A stretch of DNA of 64,000 bases from assembly GCA_038380435.1 (NCBI GenBank), contig JAWZYU010000034.1, positions 38,750,901 through 38,814,900 of the forward strand, given 5' to 3'. The stretch's first letter is position 1, and every line of letters begins with the position of its first letter. This DNA comes from Ryuthela nishihirai (lineage: Eukaryota > Arthropoda > Arachnida > Araneae > Heptathelidae). This document shows, piece after piece, positions 21,296 to 32,779 of this stretch. Position numbers and translations under genes: made by a program. Under the pieces are notes generated by a model. It had not been told where the DNA came from, did not search any database, and worked only from the letters and a program-made list of their open reading frames with translations.

Positions 21296-22018
21296 GTCCC
21301 AGCTGGGTCAGCGTTGAGATTTATCTCCGTAACACTCCCCGCCCTGCCCACGGTCAGTAGGGGACACCGATGGGCTTGGAAAGGGTGTCTGTCAGATGAG
21401 ATGTTAAGCCGTGGCCCTGTGAGCGGGAGAGCCATACCCTGTGCACGTTAAAGAACACGCTGGTTGGCCTTGACGCGAGGCTACCATCTGTCTCCCAACA
21501 GCTGTTCCAGTGGGTCCCCTCCCTCAACCTTCTCTGAGCCTTCGGGGTCCTTGTGACCTGGGGCGGGGGTGGCTCAGTCGGTAGCGCTCCAGGCTCGTAA
21601 TCTGTAGTTCCCAGGTTCGAGTCCCAGCTGGGTCAGCGTTGAGATTTATCTCCGCAAAATTCCCGCCCTGCCCACGGCCAGTAGGGGACACCGATGGGGT
21701 TGGAAAGGCCGCCGTCCGTCGGATTGGGACGTTAAGCCGTGTCCCCGTGTCCGGGAGAGCCATACCCTGTGCACGTTAAAGAACACGCTGGATGGCCTTG
21801 ACGGGAGGCTACCATCTGTCTCCCAACAGCTGTTCCAGTGGGTCCCCTCCCCCAACATTCTCTGAGCCTTCGGAGTCCACGTGACCTGGCCATTTAGCCC
21901 ATGGTGTGCAAAAAAAGTGACGCTCAGAGGTAAAACAACCCAACCCAACCCTTCTAACCTGGCCATTTAGCTCATTTTGCGCACCAAACTCCTGCTCAGA
22001 GGTAAAACAATCCAACGT
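21296..22018 (+). mobile_element. SINE-A, 5'-truncated, interrupted by a younger SINE-A
   Basis: Starts inside the head (TCCCAGCTGGGTCAGCG), is broken near 21560 and resumes near 21957 with ACCTGGCCATTTAGC to its own tail at 22018. Confidence 0.88.
21560..21952 (+). mobile_element. SINE-A nested inside an older SINE-A
   Basis: Full copy from GGGGCGGGGG to CCAACCCAACCC. The six bases ACCTGG of the host SINE occur on both sides (21556-21561 and 21957-21962), consistent with a short target duplication. Confidence 0.88.
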
Positions 22019-22500
22019 AATTAACCCCACTTAAACGAATGTAATTATGGAATGTCCTCTAACCCATTCTCCTAATCCATGCTTTTGTGAATAGAGTGAA
22101 TGCCTTCTGCGCTGCTTTCTCTGTCGGAGTGAAAGAACAACAAAAGCAAAGCAAAATAGAAAAGTTCGGGGCTCAGCTACTTTTCTGGCTTCTGCAGAAT
22201 CTAAAGGATTGGCCTCGTGCTCTCAGTGAAGCTGACTGGTTAAGAAGAGTCACGCTCTATTTCGCTGTAATGGAGCTGACCTACATTTCATCATCTTCTT
22301 CCTCCTGGGCTTCTCCTTCGAAACAGATGACGTCTTCACTATTGGCTCCTTACGTAGCACCATCCCACCGCATCTGTAATCAAGCACCTCTTTGGGAGTT
22401 ATTTGATCAAATGGATCTGGAATGGGTTTTTCCCTCTCTTATTGCTACTAAGGGGATTTTTTCCACAATGTTCCTTCACCTTATCTTTTGGAGAGACAGA
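22019..22500. other. Unassigned stretch with a 144-codon open frame
   Basis: The frame at 22087-22521 runs into a SINE-A tail, has no motif I recognise and contains a serine-rich run. It could be a decayed repeat or chance; I do not call it a gene. Confidence 0.35.
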
Positions 22501-23275
22501 GTTGGGTTGTTTCACCTCTGAGCGCCACTTTTTGCACACAATGGACTAAATGACTGGGGCGGGGGTGGCTCAGTCGGTAGCACGCCAGGCTTGTAATCTG
22601 TAGTTCCCAGGTTCGAGTCCCAGCTGGGTCAGCGTTGAGATTTATCTCCGCAAAATTCCCCGCCCTGTCCACGATCAGTAAGGGACACCGGGGGCTTGGA
22701 AATGCCGCCGTCCGTCGGATGGGACGTTAAGCCGTGACACCGAGTGCGGGAGAGAGCCATACCCTGTGCACGTTAAAGAACATGCTGGATGGCTTTGACG
22801 GGAGGCTACCATCTGTCTCCCAACAGCCGTTCCAGTGGGTCCCCTCTCCCAACCTTCTCTGAACCTTCGGGGTCCTTGTGACCTGGCCATTTAGCCTTTT
22901 TGTGCAAAAAAGTGACGCTCAGAGGTAATTCAACCCAAATCAACTAAATGACCAGGTTACAATGACCCCGAGGGCTCAAAGAAGGTTCGGGGAAAAAGAC
23001 CCACTGGGCAGTTGTTGGGAGACAAATGGTATCCTCCCGTCAAGACCATTCAGCATGTTCTTGAACGTGCACAGCGTATGGCTCTCCTGCACACGGAGTC
23101 GCGATTTAACCTCCGATTCGGAGGATGGCAGCCTCTTCAAGCTTATCGGTGTCTCCTATTGACAGAGTATAGGAAGGTGATTTGCGGAGATAAATCGCAA
23201 CCCTAGCTAAGCCGGGACTCGAACCTGGGAACTGCAGATTACGAACATGGTGTGCTATCAACTGAGCCACCCACA
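22501..23275 (-). mobile_element. Old SINE-A interrupted by a younger SINE-A
   Basis: Reverse tail at 22501-22554, interruption at 22555-22942, continuing at 22943 with ACTAAATGACCAGG to a diverged head ending near 23275. Confidence 0.9.
22555..22942 (+). mobile_element. SINE-A nested inside an older SINE-A
   Basis: Flanked by ACTAAATGAC (22545-22554 and 22943-22952), sequence belonging to the host SINE. The insertion point lies within a few bases of that at 10516 when the two host SINEs are aligned. Confidence 0.94.
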
Positions 23276-23415
23276 TTTTCCCCAAACTATAAAGACTCCA
23301 GAAAATCTAGAATTATTAATAACGCTAAACCGCAACCGCATTCTATTTGTCCTTCCCTTTTACATGCATCTACTCCAAGTTTCGGAAAGAGAAACGCAAT
23401 TATTCACTACTTTTA

Positions 23416-24136
23416 TTGGGGCGGGGGTGGCTCAGTCGGTAGCGCGCCAGGCTCGCAATCTGTAGTTCCCAGATTCGAGTCCCAGCTGGGTCAGCGTTGA
23501 GATTTATCTCCGCAAAATTCCCCGCCCTGCCCACGGTCCGTAGGGGACACCGATGGGCTTGGAAAGGCCACCGTCCGTCGGATGGGACGTTAAACCGCGG
23601 CCCCGTGTGCGGAGAGCCATACTCTGTGCACGTTAAAGAACACGCTGGATGGCCTTGACGGGAAGCTACCATCTGTCTCCCAACAGCTGTTCCAGTGGGT
23701 CCCCTCCCCCAACCTTCTCTGAGCCTTCGGGTCCATGTGACCTGGCCATTTAGCCCATGGTGGGCAAAAAAAATGCCGCTCAGAGGTAAAACAACCCAAC
23801 ATTAAAGAACACGCTGGATGACCTTGACGGGAGGCTACCATCTGTCTCCCAACAGCTGTTCCAGTGGGTCCCCTCCCTCAACCTTCTCTGAGCCTTCGGG
23901 GTCTATGTGACCTGGCCATTTAGCCCATGGTGTGCAAAAAAGTGCCGCTCAGAGGTAAAACAACCCAACGTTAAAGAACACGCTGGATGACCTTGACGGG
24001 AGGCTACCATCTGTCTCCCAACAGCTATTCCAGTGGGTCCCCTCCCCCAACCTTCTCTGAGCCTTCGGGGGCCCTGTGACCTGGCCATTTAGCCCATGGT
24101 GTGCAAAAAAGTGCCGCTCAGAGATAAAACAACCCA
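23416..24136 (+). mobile_element. SINE-A with three tail modules and TSD
   Basis: Flanked by ACTACTTTTA (23406-23415 and 24137-24146). Modules start near 23632, 23801 and 23970. Confidence 0.95.
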
Positions 24137-24405
24137 ACTACTTTTAAGTCTCTATTTCCATGTTCAAGTTTTTTGATGTCTGATATTAGATGAGGTGTAT
24201 ATACAAGTGAGGCGTATTCTAGTGAGGGTGTGGTGAACGTCACAAATACGCGAATTAGGGAATCAATGTCACATTTATCACACCATTTCAGAATTAAGAA
24301 AACGGTGCGATTAACCTTTCTAACGTTCTTTGCGCCGAACAAATTTCCGTCGAATAAATTTTCGCACACCATAGTATATGATGACTTCTCTATTGGCAAG
24401 TGCAC
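24137..24405 (-). pseudogene. LINE reverse-transcriptase remnant
   Basis: On minus, an open frame of about 85 codons contains LIRVFVTFTTPSLEYASLVY followed by TPHLISDIKKLE. This matches the pattern (R-P-x-LEYAxxxWxPxxxxDIxxLE) that follows the catalytic palm in many non-LTR retrotransposon reverse transcriptases. Only this short segment survives; no upstream catalytic motif is visible. The SINE at 23416 is inserted right at its 3' side. The family is not assigned. Confidence 0.65.
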
Positions 24406-24571
24406 TTATTAATTAACGACTCGACTTAAATATTTTTATCTTTGAAACAGTGATTCGTTTTTTTGTCTTCACCTTGAAAAGATTCCTGTCGCTGCCCATG
24501 GCAGTTTGTCAAACTCAATCTCAAATCTCTAAGTTTAATTAACTCTTCATTCCCTTTTACAGTTTGAAATT

Positions 24572-25290
24572 GGGGCGGGGGTGGCTCAGTCGGTAGCGCG
24601 CCAGGCTCGTAGTCTGTAGTTCCCAGGTTCGAGTCCCAGCTGGGTCAGCGTTGAGATTTATCTCCGCAAAATTCCCCGCCCTGCCCACGGTCAGTAAGGG
24701 ATACTGGTGGGCTTTGAAAGGCCGCGGTCCGTCGAATGGGACGTTAAACCGTGGCCCTGTGTGCGGGAGAGACATCCCCTGTGCACATTAAAGAACACGC
24801 TGGATGGCCTTGACGGGAGGCTACCATCTGTCTCTCAACAGCTGTTCCAGTGGGTCCCCTCCCCCAAACTTCTCTGAGCCTTCGGGGTTCATGTGACCTG
24901 GCCATTTAGCCCATGGTGTGCAAAAAAGTGCCGCTCAGAGGTAAAACAACCCAACGTTAAAGAACACGCTGGATGGCCTTGACGGGAGGCTACCATCTGT
25001 CTCCCAACAGCTGTTCCAGTGGGTCCCCTCCCCCAACCTTCTCTGAGCCTTCGGGGTCCATGTGACCTGGCCATTTAGCCCATGGTGTGCAAAAAAGTGC
25101 CGCTCAGAGGTAAAACAACCCAACGTTAAAGAACACGCTGGATGGCCTTGACGGGAGGCTACCATCTGTCTCCCAACAGCTGTTCCAGTGGGTCCCCTCC
25201 CCCAACCTTCTCTGAGCCTTCGGGGTTCATGTGACCTGGCCATTTAGCCCATGGTGTGCAAAAAAAGTGCCGCTCGGAGGTAACCCAACC
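24572..25290 (+). mobile_element. SINE-A with three tail modules and 12-bp TSD
   Basis: Flanked by CAGTTTGAAATT (24560-24571 and 25291-25302). Modules start near 24785, 24954 and 25123. Confidence 0.95.
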
Positions 25291-25302
25291 CAGTTTGAAA
25301 TT

Positions 25303-26216
25303 TAATTTCTGAGATTATTTTCAGTTTTTCTGTTCCGTTATTTTAGCATGTTCATTCTATTCACACTTCCCATTGACATTCAAAAGTAGCTCTAATAATT
25401 CTCCTATTATCTTTTCCCAGTCTCTTAAGTTATAAACTTTTTTCTTCAAAATGACTGAAACCTCTTTTTTAGCTGTTTCACTTTCATCAACTCCACTTCA
25501 AAAATGCAAACACTTTCCCAGTTTCTTAAATTTTTTTATCTCCTTTTGAAAAAAAGGTCTATTATTTTGTCCGTCTGTAGGTATTGACTGGATTTTCAAA
25601 TAATTTGAATAGCGTCCTCTAGCGGTAGAAATTTTTAAAAAATTTCCAAACATTAAACGAAAGTTGCAAACGATCTGTTTCTGCTAGAAATTTGAAATTT
25701 TGATGGTGGATCGTTTGGATCAAGAGTTTCATAGTGATCTCAATGATTTTGCCCCTTAACCTCAAGAGCGGGGGGGGGGGGGGAACCCAACATATTATTT
25801 TTAAAGGCAGATTAAATCTTTTTTTTTTCTATGAAACTACTAATAAAATTATCATTTTCGTTTTCCCAAGCATCTATCACTTAGAATTTTCACTTTACAG
25901 GGTGAAAATTGAGATCTGCGGTCGATGCCCCTTAGTTTGTTATTAACAGACAACTTCTTAAAGACTTGGCCATCCACCACATACTACTCATATTAAATGC
26001 ATCTGAAAAAGATTTTTGGAGGCTGTTAAATATAATCTTAATGAGATAATATCTTCATTGCTTAATTATGATCATAATGTTCTTAATAAGTACAAGAGAC
26101 CTAAAATGATGGCATCCTTTGAGGAAAGCTACTCGTTTTAGGTCTCTTGTGCATGATATATGCTATTTTGAGCTTGTGTTTTATGTTAACCTCTAGGGGC
26201 CCACCCACGGGTTGTT
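25303..26216. other. AT-rich stretch with a poly-G tract
   Basis: No gene recognised. A run of 14 G lies at 25770-25783. Poly-T and poly-A tracts are common. A perfect hairpin lies at 26092-26150. Confidence 0.5.
26092..26150. repeat. 15-bp perfect inverted repeat
   Basis: Arms ACAAGAGACCTAAAA (26092-26106) and its exact reverse complement (26136-26150) enclose a 29-nt loop. Confidence 0.85.
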
Positions 26217-26562
26217 TGTTGGGTTGTTTTACCTCTGAGCGGCACTTTTTTGCACACCATGGGCTAAATGGCCAGGTCACAAGGACCTCGAAAGCTCAGA
26301 GAAGGTTAGGGGAGGGGATCCACTGGAACAGCTGTTGGGAGACAGATGGTAGCCTCCCGTCAAGGCTATCCAGCTCTCCTGCACACGGGGCCGCGGCTTA
26401 ACGTCCCATACGACGGACGGCTACTTTCCAAGCCCATCTGTGTCCCTTACTGACCGTGGACAGAGCGAGGAGTTTTGCGGAGATAAATCTCAACGCTGAC
26501 CCAGCTGGGACTCGAACCTGGGAACTACAGATTACGAGCCTGGCGCGCTACCGACTGAGCCA
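26217..26562 (-). mobile_element. SINE-A, internally deleted copy
   Basis: Reverse copy lacking the GTGTTCTTTAACGTGCAC segment (CCAGCTCTCCTGCACAC instead). The head stops at ACTGAGCC without the terminal C-run. Confidence 0.9.
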
Positions 26563-27387
26563 AAGGGTAGTTTACTTATTATATGTTTTTATTTATCCCA
26601 ACTGGGCTTATTCTCAGATGGAGATGGTAATGGGTAATGTTTTACCTGGAAGATCAGAAAGAAGAAGACAGAAAATAAAAAATCTTTTTAAAACATTTTT
26701 AAAAACATAGGTTTCATATTCACGAGAAGAGATGTGTTTTTCTTCCATTTTCATTTTGATTGCATATGAAATTACCAGTTGGTTTCCTGAACTAGCTACT
26801 GTGACTAGAATAACTACATAAACTGTTCCTTTTGGAACCACGATTCATTCTATTTAGGTTTATAGAACAAAGTTACTTCAAACATTTCTGCTCTGTTTTT
26901 ATTACTTTATGTGCGATAAATGCACTAGGCGGATATATATATAGATGGAGCGTTTTACTCACCAGCGTACGAGTATTAAACTGCAACAAGAATTGCGCAT
27001 GCGTGTAGCTCTATATGCAATTCTAGGGGAAGTTCTGTAATGCCATTTCGATTTCCATAATTCATGACGTCGACTTCGTGCCAGTAAGAACAAATAGCGG
27101 TTACGGATCCAAAATAATAACGGATGATATTTCTTCCTTGGTCGTAAAATAAGCTTTGTCTTCCTATTTGCGTGAACCAGTAGGTGCTGACATTCCTGAG
27201 AGAGATTTCTCTCCGAATGCTATTTCACAGCGACATATTGTGCTGCTATTTTTGTCATCTTCAATATATGTGAATCGCGTGTTTCAAATAGTCAAGATAA
27301 CGCATTCCAAATAAATTATCGTGAGCGTCATATATCTGTATTTCAGTCAGGCTTTATTTCTAAACTTGTAACTGTGGCAAAATTTAA
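26563..27387. other. Unassigned stretch
   Basis: No repeat or gene recognised. Contains a short TATATATA tract near 26935. Confidence 0.5.
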
Positions 27388-27457
27388 GTTGGGTGGGTTG
27401 TTTTACCTCTGAGCGGCACTTTTTTCACACAACGGGCTAAATGGCCAGGTCACAAGG
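27388..27457 (-). mobile_element. SINE-A tail fragment
   Basis: Ends at AGGTCACAAGG, immediately followed by another reverse SINE-A tail. This is the same junction type as at 20637. Confidence 0.8.
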
Positions 27458-27846
27458 GTTGTTGGGTTGGGTTGTTTTACCTCTGAGCTGTTCTTTTTTG
27501 CACAAAACGGCCTAAATGGTCAGGTCACATGGACCCCTAAGGCTCACAGAAGGTTGAGGGAGGGGTCCCACTGGAATAGCTGTTGGGAGACAAATGGTAG
27601 CCTCCCGTCAAGGTCATCCAACGTGTTCTTTAACGTGCAAAGGGTATGGCTCTCCCGCACACGGGGTCACGGCTTAACATCCCATCCGACGGACGGCGGC
27701 CTTTCCAAACCCATCGGTGTCCCCTACAGACCGTGGCCAGGACGGGGTGTTTTGCGAGATAAAGCTCAACACTGTCCCAGCTGGGACTCGAACCTGGGAA
27801 CTGCAGATTACGAGCCTGGCGCGCTGCTGACTGAGCCACCCCCGCC
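27458..27846 (-). mobile_element. SINE-A, full length, moderately diverged
   Basis: Complete from tail to CCCCCGCC head. The A-box region has a change (GCTGCTGACTGAGCC). Confidence 0.92.
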
Positions 27847-28012
27847 ACTCGGCAATATTTAAGAGATTTATCTCTCAATTAAATATTAAAAAAATCTTAT
27901 CTCTTAAAAAATTGAAAAAAACTTTTAAGTCCTAAATAGCCATGCATATTTGAAGCTTGAAAACGTGTTTCCATATTAATCAACTTTCCCATAATTCAGG
28001 GATTCGCTCGAA

Positions 28013-28180
28013 CTGAAATCATATAGGGGGCCAAATCAGTTATTCTTTAATATAAGGGGGACAATCCTTAATTTTATGGAATCATATAAGGACTCAAATA
28101 AATTACTTCTCGATATATTGCAGGCAGCATTTTATTTTAAGGAATCATATTGGCACCAAATCAGTTGCTTCTCAATATGG
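28013..28180. repeat. Tandem repeat of about 64 bp, split by two SINEs
   Basis: Units begin GAAATCATATAGG (28013), GGAATCATATAAGG (28080) and GGAATCATATTGGC (28141). The third unit is split by the SINEs and continues after 29425, with a partial fourth unit (GAGTTATATTGGCG) near 29449. Confidence 0.65.
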
Positions 28181-29011
28181 GCTGGGTTGTTTTACTACTG
28201 AGCGGCACTTTTTGCATACAATGGGCTAAATGGCCAGGTCAAAAGGACCCCGATATCACAGAGAAGGTTGGGGGAAGGGACCCACTGGGCAACTTTAGGG
28301 AAACAGGTAGGAGCCACCCATCAAGACCATCCAGCGTGTTCTTTAACTTTGGGTTGTTTTACTTCTAAGCGGCACTTTTTTGCACACCATGTGCTAACTT
28401 TTGCATACAATGGGCTAAATGGTCAGGTCACAAGGACCCCGATATCACAGAGAGCGGCACTTTTTGCATACAATGGGCTAAATGGCCAGGTCACAAGGAC
28501 CCCGATATCACAGAGAAGGTTGGGGGAAGGGACCCACTGGACAACTTTAGGGAAACAGGTAGGAGCCACCCATCAAGACCATCCAGCGTGTTCTTTAACT
28601 TTGGGTTGTTTTACTTCTAAGCGGCACTTTTTTGCACACCATGGGCTAAATGGCCAGGTCACAAGGACCCCGATGGCACAGAGAAGGTTGGAGAAGGGAA
28701 CCCATTGGACAACTTTAGATTACTTTAGATTGGATTACTTTAGGGAAACAGGTAGGAGCCACCCATTAAGACCATCCAGCGTGTTCTTTAACGTGTATAG
28801 GATATGGTTCTTCTGCACACAGAGTCACGGTGTTGCTTCCCATCCGATGGACAGCAGTCTTTCCATGCCCATCGGTGTCCCCTACTGACCGAGGGCGGGG
28901 CGGGGGAGTTTTGCGGAAATAAATCTCAACGCTGATCCAGCTGGGACTAGAACCTGGGAACTGAAGATTACGAGCCTGGCGCGCTACCCACTGAGGAGGC
29001 CCCCACACCCC
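28180..29011 (-). mobile_element. SINE-A, diverged, with several tail modules
   Basis: Module starts are near 28184, 28350, 28456 and 28604, with irregular partial duplications, including a small repeat (GATTACTTTAGATTGGATTA) near 28725. The head ends at 29011. Target-like TCAATATG lies on each side. Confidence 0.88.
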
Positions 29012-29022
29012 TTATCAATATG

Positions 29023-29413
29023 GGTTGGGTTGGGTTGTTTTACCTCTGAGCGGCACTTTTTTGCACACCATGGCTAAATGGCCAGGTCACATGGACCCCG
29101 AAGGCTCAGAGAAGGTTGGGGAAGGGGACCCACTGGAACAGCTGTTGGGAGACAGATGGTAGCCTCCCGTCAAGTGCCATCCAGCGTGTTCTTTAACGTT
29201 CACAGGGTATGGCTCTCCCCGCACACGGGGCCACGGCTTAACGTCCCATCCGATGGACGGCGGCCTTTCCAAGCCCATCGGTGTCCCCTACTGACGGTGG
29301 GCAGGGCGAGGAATTTTGCGGAGATAAATCTCAACGCTGACCCAGCTGGGACTCGAACCTGGGAACTACATATTACGAGCTTGGCGCGCTACCGACTGAG
29401 CCACCCCCGCCCC
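29023..29413 (-). mobile_element. SINE-A, full length, with TSD
   Basis: Flanked by TTATCAATATG (29012-29022 and 29414-29424). It sits directly against the previous SINE, sharing its target site. Confidence 0.94.
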
Positions 29414-29469
29414 TTATCAATATGTAGAAGACCACATTTTGTTTTAAAGAGTTATATTGGCGCCAATTT

Positions 29470-29545
29470 TTTCGGTCTGGGACTCGAACCTGGGACCATT
29501 AGTTATGGGCCTGGCGCTCTTCCGACCGGCCAACTCCTCATTTCT
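29470..29545 (-). mobile_element. tRNA-like SINE head fragment, different subfamily
   Basis: Contains reversed B box (GACTCGAACCTGGGACC) and an A-box-like GGCCGGTCGGAAGAGCGC. It differs clearly from SINE-A heads and has no recognised body. Confidence 0.6.
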
Positions 29546-29881
29546 GAATTGGAGATCGTGATACTGTTGCCATCATAGGAAAGAAGTTGCCCTAAAAGTT
29601 GAGCGTATGACAAAAATGCAATTAATCTAAACAACTTATGATTTAAAATTAATTTAATTCTGTCACAGCCAAGAATCTTGAATGTGCGTCTGTAGCACAT
29701 TTCAAATTTCAAATTTTCATGTAGCATAACCTTTCAAAGCGATTCGCAACTTTATCGAACTTATATATATATGAATAGCTTCGTACTTGAATAAGAAGAG
29801 TGCAGACCCCACAGAAAGCAGTTTGAGTAGTTCAGCGTTATTAACGTTTTGATGCTTTAAAATAGTTTGGCCTCTGAAACT

Positions 29882-30158
29882 TGTTGAGTTGTTTTACTTC
29901 TGAGCAGCATTTTTTTGCACACAGTGGGCTAAATGATAAGATCGCAAGGACCCCGAGGGCTCAGAGAAGGTTAGGGAAGTGGACCCATTGGAAAAGTTGT
30001 TGGGAGATAGGTGGTAGCCTCCTGTCAAAGCCATCCAGCGTGTTCTTTAACGTGTACACGTATGTCTCTCTCCCGCACACGGAACCAAGATTTAATGTCC
30101 CATACGACGGACGGCGGCCTTTCCAAGCCCATAAGTGTCCCTCTACTGACCGTGGGCA
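29882..30158 (-). mobile_element. SINE-A, head-less old copy
   Basis: Reverse tail to body; ends at CTACTGACCGTGGGCAT with the tRNA head lost. Confidence 0.88.
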
Positions 30159-30977
30159 TAATCTGAAACTGGAGCGTGCGCAGTTACTACACACGCTCCC
30201 CTTTGCTGTGAGGTCACATCAATTGTTGATAATAGACTTTAAACGTCAGAAAGTTTCCTAACGTTAAAAACGCTAAGCCGCTTCCTATATGACCGTTCTC
30301 TAGAGCTGCACTGACACGCATAGTTGGAGATAGCTACGAACTGACAGCTCTGCAATAGCGCAAGTCTCCTTTTGAAGAGCCATTTGGTGGGTGGATGACT
30401 TGTCTCATAACTCTTTGGCACGCTAATGTGGTGTGGCTGGTATCTCCCACGCAGCGGATTCTCAGAGGCGAGAGATGCTTTTCGCCCACACAACAACCTT
30501 CGCGATAGCTACTTTCGACTGCACTGGAACTCCAAAGCGATACTGGGCCACTTAAGGCATTTTTCGGGGCTTTCATGCTTTCCCGCGCAAATGTTGAGAC
30601 AAACGCTGACTCTGAGAATTACATGCACGCCCCCTATCGCTCGGCTTCTATTCCCTTCTTACTAATACTGAGGAGAGTTGCGACCTTGAGTTCAAAAGTT
30701 TTAAGTGCTCTGTTATGACAAAGAGTCTGAAGTACTAGTGGGCTTTATATCGCAAAATGATTTTAACATGATAGCAAATATACTGAATGGCCATTTTTTT
30801 AAAGAACAGTAGTATGCAGTCCAGTATCTGGAAAAAAAATAAGAGAGAAAGGGATGCAGGGTGTGTGGGGAGGGGACGTGATCCCTGTGAAAGGGGTGGG
30901 CCAAGATCGAATTGGAAAGAATTTTTGTGTGTAAACCTTTTTCCTCTGCTTTAGTGGTCTTACATATATGTTTTTGA
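30159..30977. other. Unassigned, GC-balanced stretch
   Basis: Several overlapping open frames of 60-85 codons on both strands (30239-30665) with no recognisable product. Could be an uncharacterised repeat or a non-coding exon. Confidence 0.35.
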
Positions 30978-31371
30978 GTTGGAATGGGTTGTTTTACATC
31001 TGAGTATTACTTTTTTTTGTACACAATGGGCTAAATGGCCAGGTCACAAGGACCCCGAGGGCTCAAAGAAGGTTGAGGGAAGGAGACCCACTGGAATAGA
31101 TATTGGAAACAAATGGTCCTCACGTCAAGACCATCCAGCGTGTTCTTTAACGTACAGAGGGTTCTCCCGTACACGGGATATGGCTCCCCCTCAAACGCGG
31201 CCACGGCTTAACGTCCCATCCGACGGATAGCAGCCTTTCCAAGCCCATCAAGTTAATCTCCGTTAACCTCCCATACGACGGACGGCGGCATTTCCAATGC
31301 CGTCGGTGTCACCTACTAGCAAAGGGCAGGGAATTTTGCGGGGAAAATTTTCAAAGGCTGGCCCAGCCCCG
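30978..31371 (-). mobile_element. SINE-A fragments, rearranged
   Basis: Reverse tail at 30978-31250 with a small internal duplication (TCTCCCGTACACGG, then CTCCCCCTCAAACGCGG). A second body piece follows at 31262-31371. Confidence 0.8.
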
Positions 31372-31612
31372 ATGCAGTGGCTCAGTTGGTAGCACACCAG
31401 GCTCGTAATCTGCAGCACACCAAGCTCGAATATCTGCAGAGGATCGGTAGCACACCAGGCTTGTAATCTGCAGTTCCCAGGTTCGAATCCGACCTGGGCT
31501 AGCGTAGAGATTTATTTCCGCAAAACTTCCTGCCATCAAGTCAGTAGGGGTCACGATGGACTTGGAAAGGCCGCCACCCATCGTTCATAGGGTCACAATG
31601 GACTTGGAAAGG
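31372..31612 (+). mobile_element. SINE-A head with repeated anticodon-arm segment
   Basis: The head carries the segment CACACCAGGCTCGTAATCTG three times (about 31394, 31418 and 31449) before a single B box (GGTTCGAATCC). The body then ends early. See findings. Confidence 0.8.
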
Positions 31613-31966
31613 ACCCATACAATGGGCTAAATAGCCTGGTCACAAGGACTCCGAAGGCTCGGTGAAGTTTGGGAGAGGGGATTCATTGGAACAGCTGTTG
31701 GGAGACATGGTAACCTCCCATCAAGGCCATCCAACGTGTTCTTTAACGTGCACAGGTATGGCTGTCCCGCACACAGGGCCACGGCTTAACGACCCATACA
31801 ACGGACAGCGGCCTATGCAAGTCCATCGGTGTTCCCTACTGATGTGGTCAGGGCGGGAAGTTTTGCGGGGATAAATCTCAATGTTGACCCAGCTGGGACT
31901 TGAACCTGGGAACTGTAGATTATGAGCCTGGCGCACTACCGACTGAGTACTCCGCCCCAGACTTCT
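31613..31966 (-). mobile_element. SINE-A, old copy
   Basis: Starts within the tail (CATACAATGGGCTAAATAGC) and runs to a head ending ACTGAGTACTCCGCCCC. Confidence 0.88.
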
Positions 31967-32222
31967 TGAAAACTATTGGTAATAGTTTTTAGTAACCCAA
32001 TACATGGGTTTCATAGTTTAATGCTTTCGTTGTGGTTACTAGTGTTCACAAGAGGAGAGGGGGGACAGCATTTAACTTTTTAAAGTAACTTTTAAATAAT
32101 TTTTCACTCCGTTACTTCTTAAATATACTTTTCGTGAAAAAATATCACTGAAGATAATTTAAAGATCTTAGTCAAATCTGTTTCAATATTGATTTCAAAC
32201 AATATTCGTTCAGTATTGAAAA

Positions 32223-32322
32223 GGGGCGGGAGTGGCTCAGTCGGTAGCGCACCAGGCTCGTGTCTGCAGTTCCCAGGTTCGAGTCCCAGCTGGGTAAGCG
32301 TTGAGACTTATCTCCGCAAAAC
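32223..32322 (+). mobile_element. SINE-A head, 3'-truncated
   Basis: Intact A and B boxes, then stops after ATCTCCGCAAAACT. No tail module. Confidence 0.88.
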
Positions 32323-32335
32323 TTAAAAAATTTGG

Positions 32336-32372
32336 TTTTGCCATGAGTGGGTTTCGAACCCACGTCTCCAGG
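32336..32372 (-). other. tRNA T-arm-like fragment
   Basis: On minus this reads GTGGGTTCGAAACCCAC, a perfect T stem-loop with B-box consensus. No complete cloverleaf could be drawn. It is split from its flank by the SINE inserted at 32374, so a SINE head remnant is likelier than a gene. Confidence 0.4.
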
Positions 32373-32373
32373 A

Positions 32374-32768
32374 TTGGGTTGGGTTGTTTTACCTCTGAGC
32401 GGCACTTTTTTGCACACCATGGGCTAAATGGCCAGGTCACATGGACCCCGAAGGCTCAGAGAAGGTTGGGGGAGGGGACCCACTGGAACAGCTGTTGGGA
32501 GACAGATGGTAGCCTCCCGTCAAGGCCATCCAGCGTGTTCTTTAACGTGCACAGGGTATGGCTCTCCCGCACACGGGGCCACGGCTTAAAGTCCCATCCG
32601 ACGGACGGCGGCCTTTAATAGCCCATCGGTGTCCCCTATTGACCGTGGGCAGGGCGAGGAATTTTGCGGAGATAAATCTCAACGCTGACCCAGCTGGGAC
32701 TCGAACCTGGGAACTACAGATTACGAGCCTGGCGCGCTACCGACTGAGCCCCCCCCCCCCCCCCCCCC
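32374..32768 (-). mobile_element. SINE-A with TSD and expanded C-run
   Basis: Flanked by CGTCTCCAGGA (32362-32372 and 32769-32779). The 5' end of the SINE has become a homopolymer of about 20 C (32749-32768). Confidence 0.94.
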
Positions 32769-32779
32769 GTCTCCAGGAA

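Noticed and set aside
22087..22521. 144-codon open frame as a gene
   Set aside because: No recognisable motif, serine-rich run, and its end runs into a SINE. Could not be supported.
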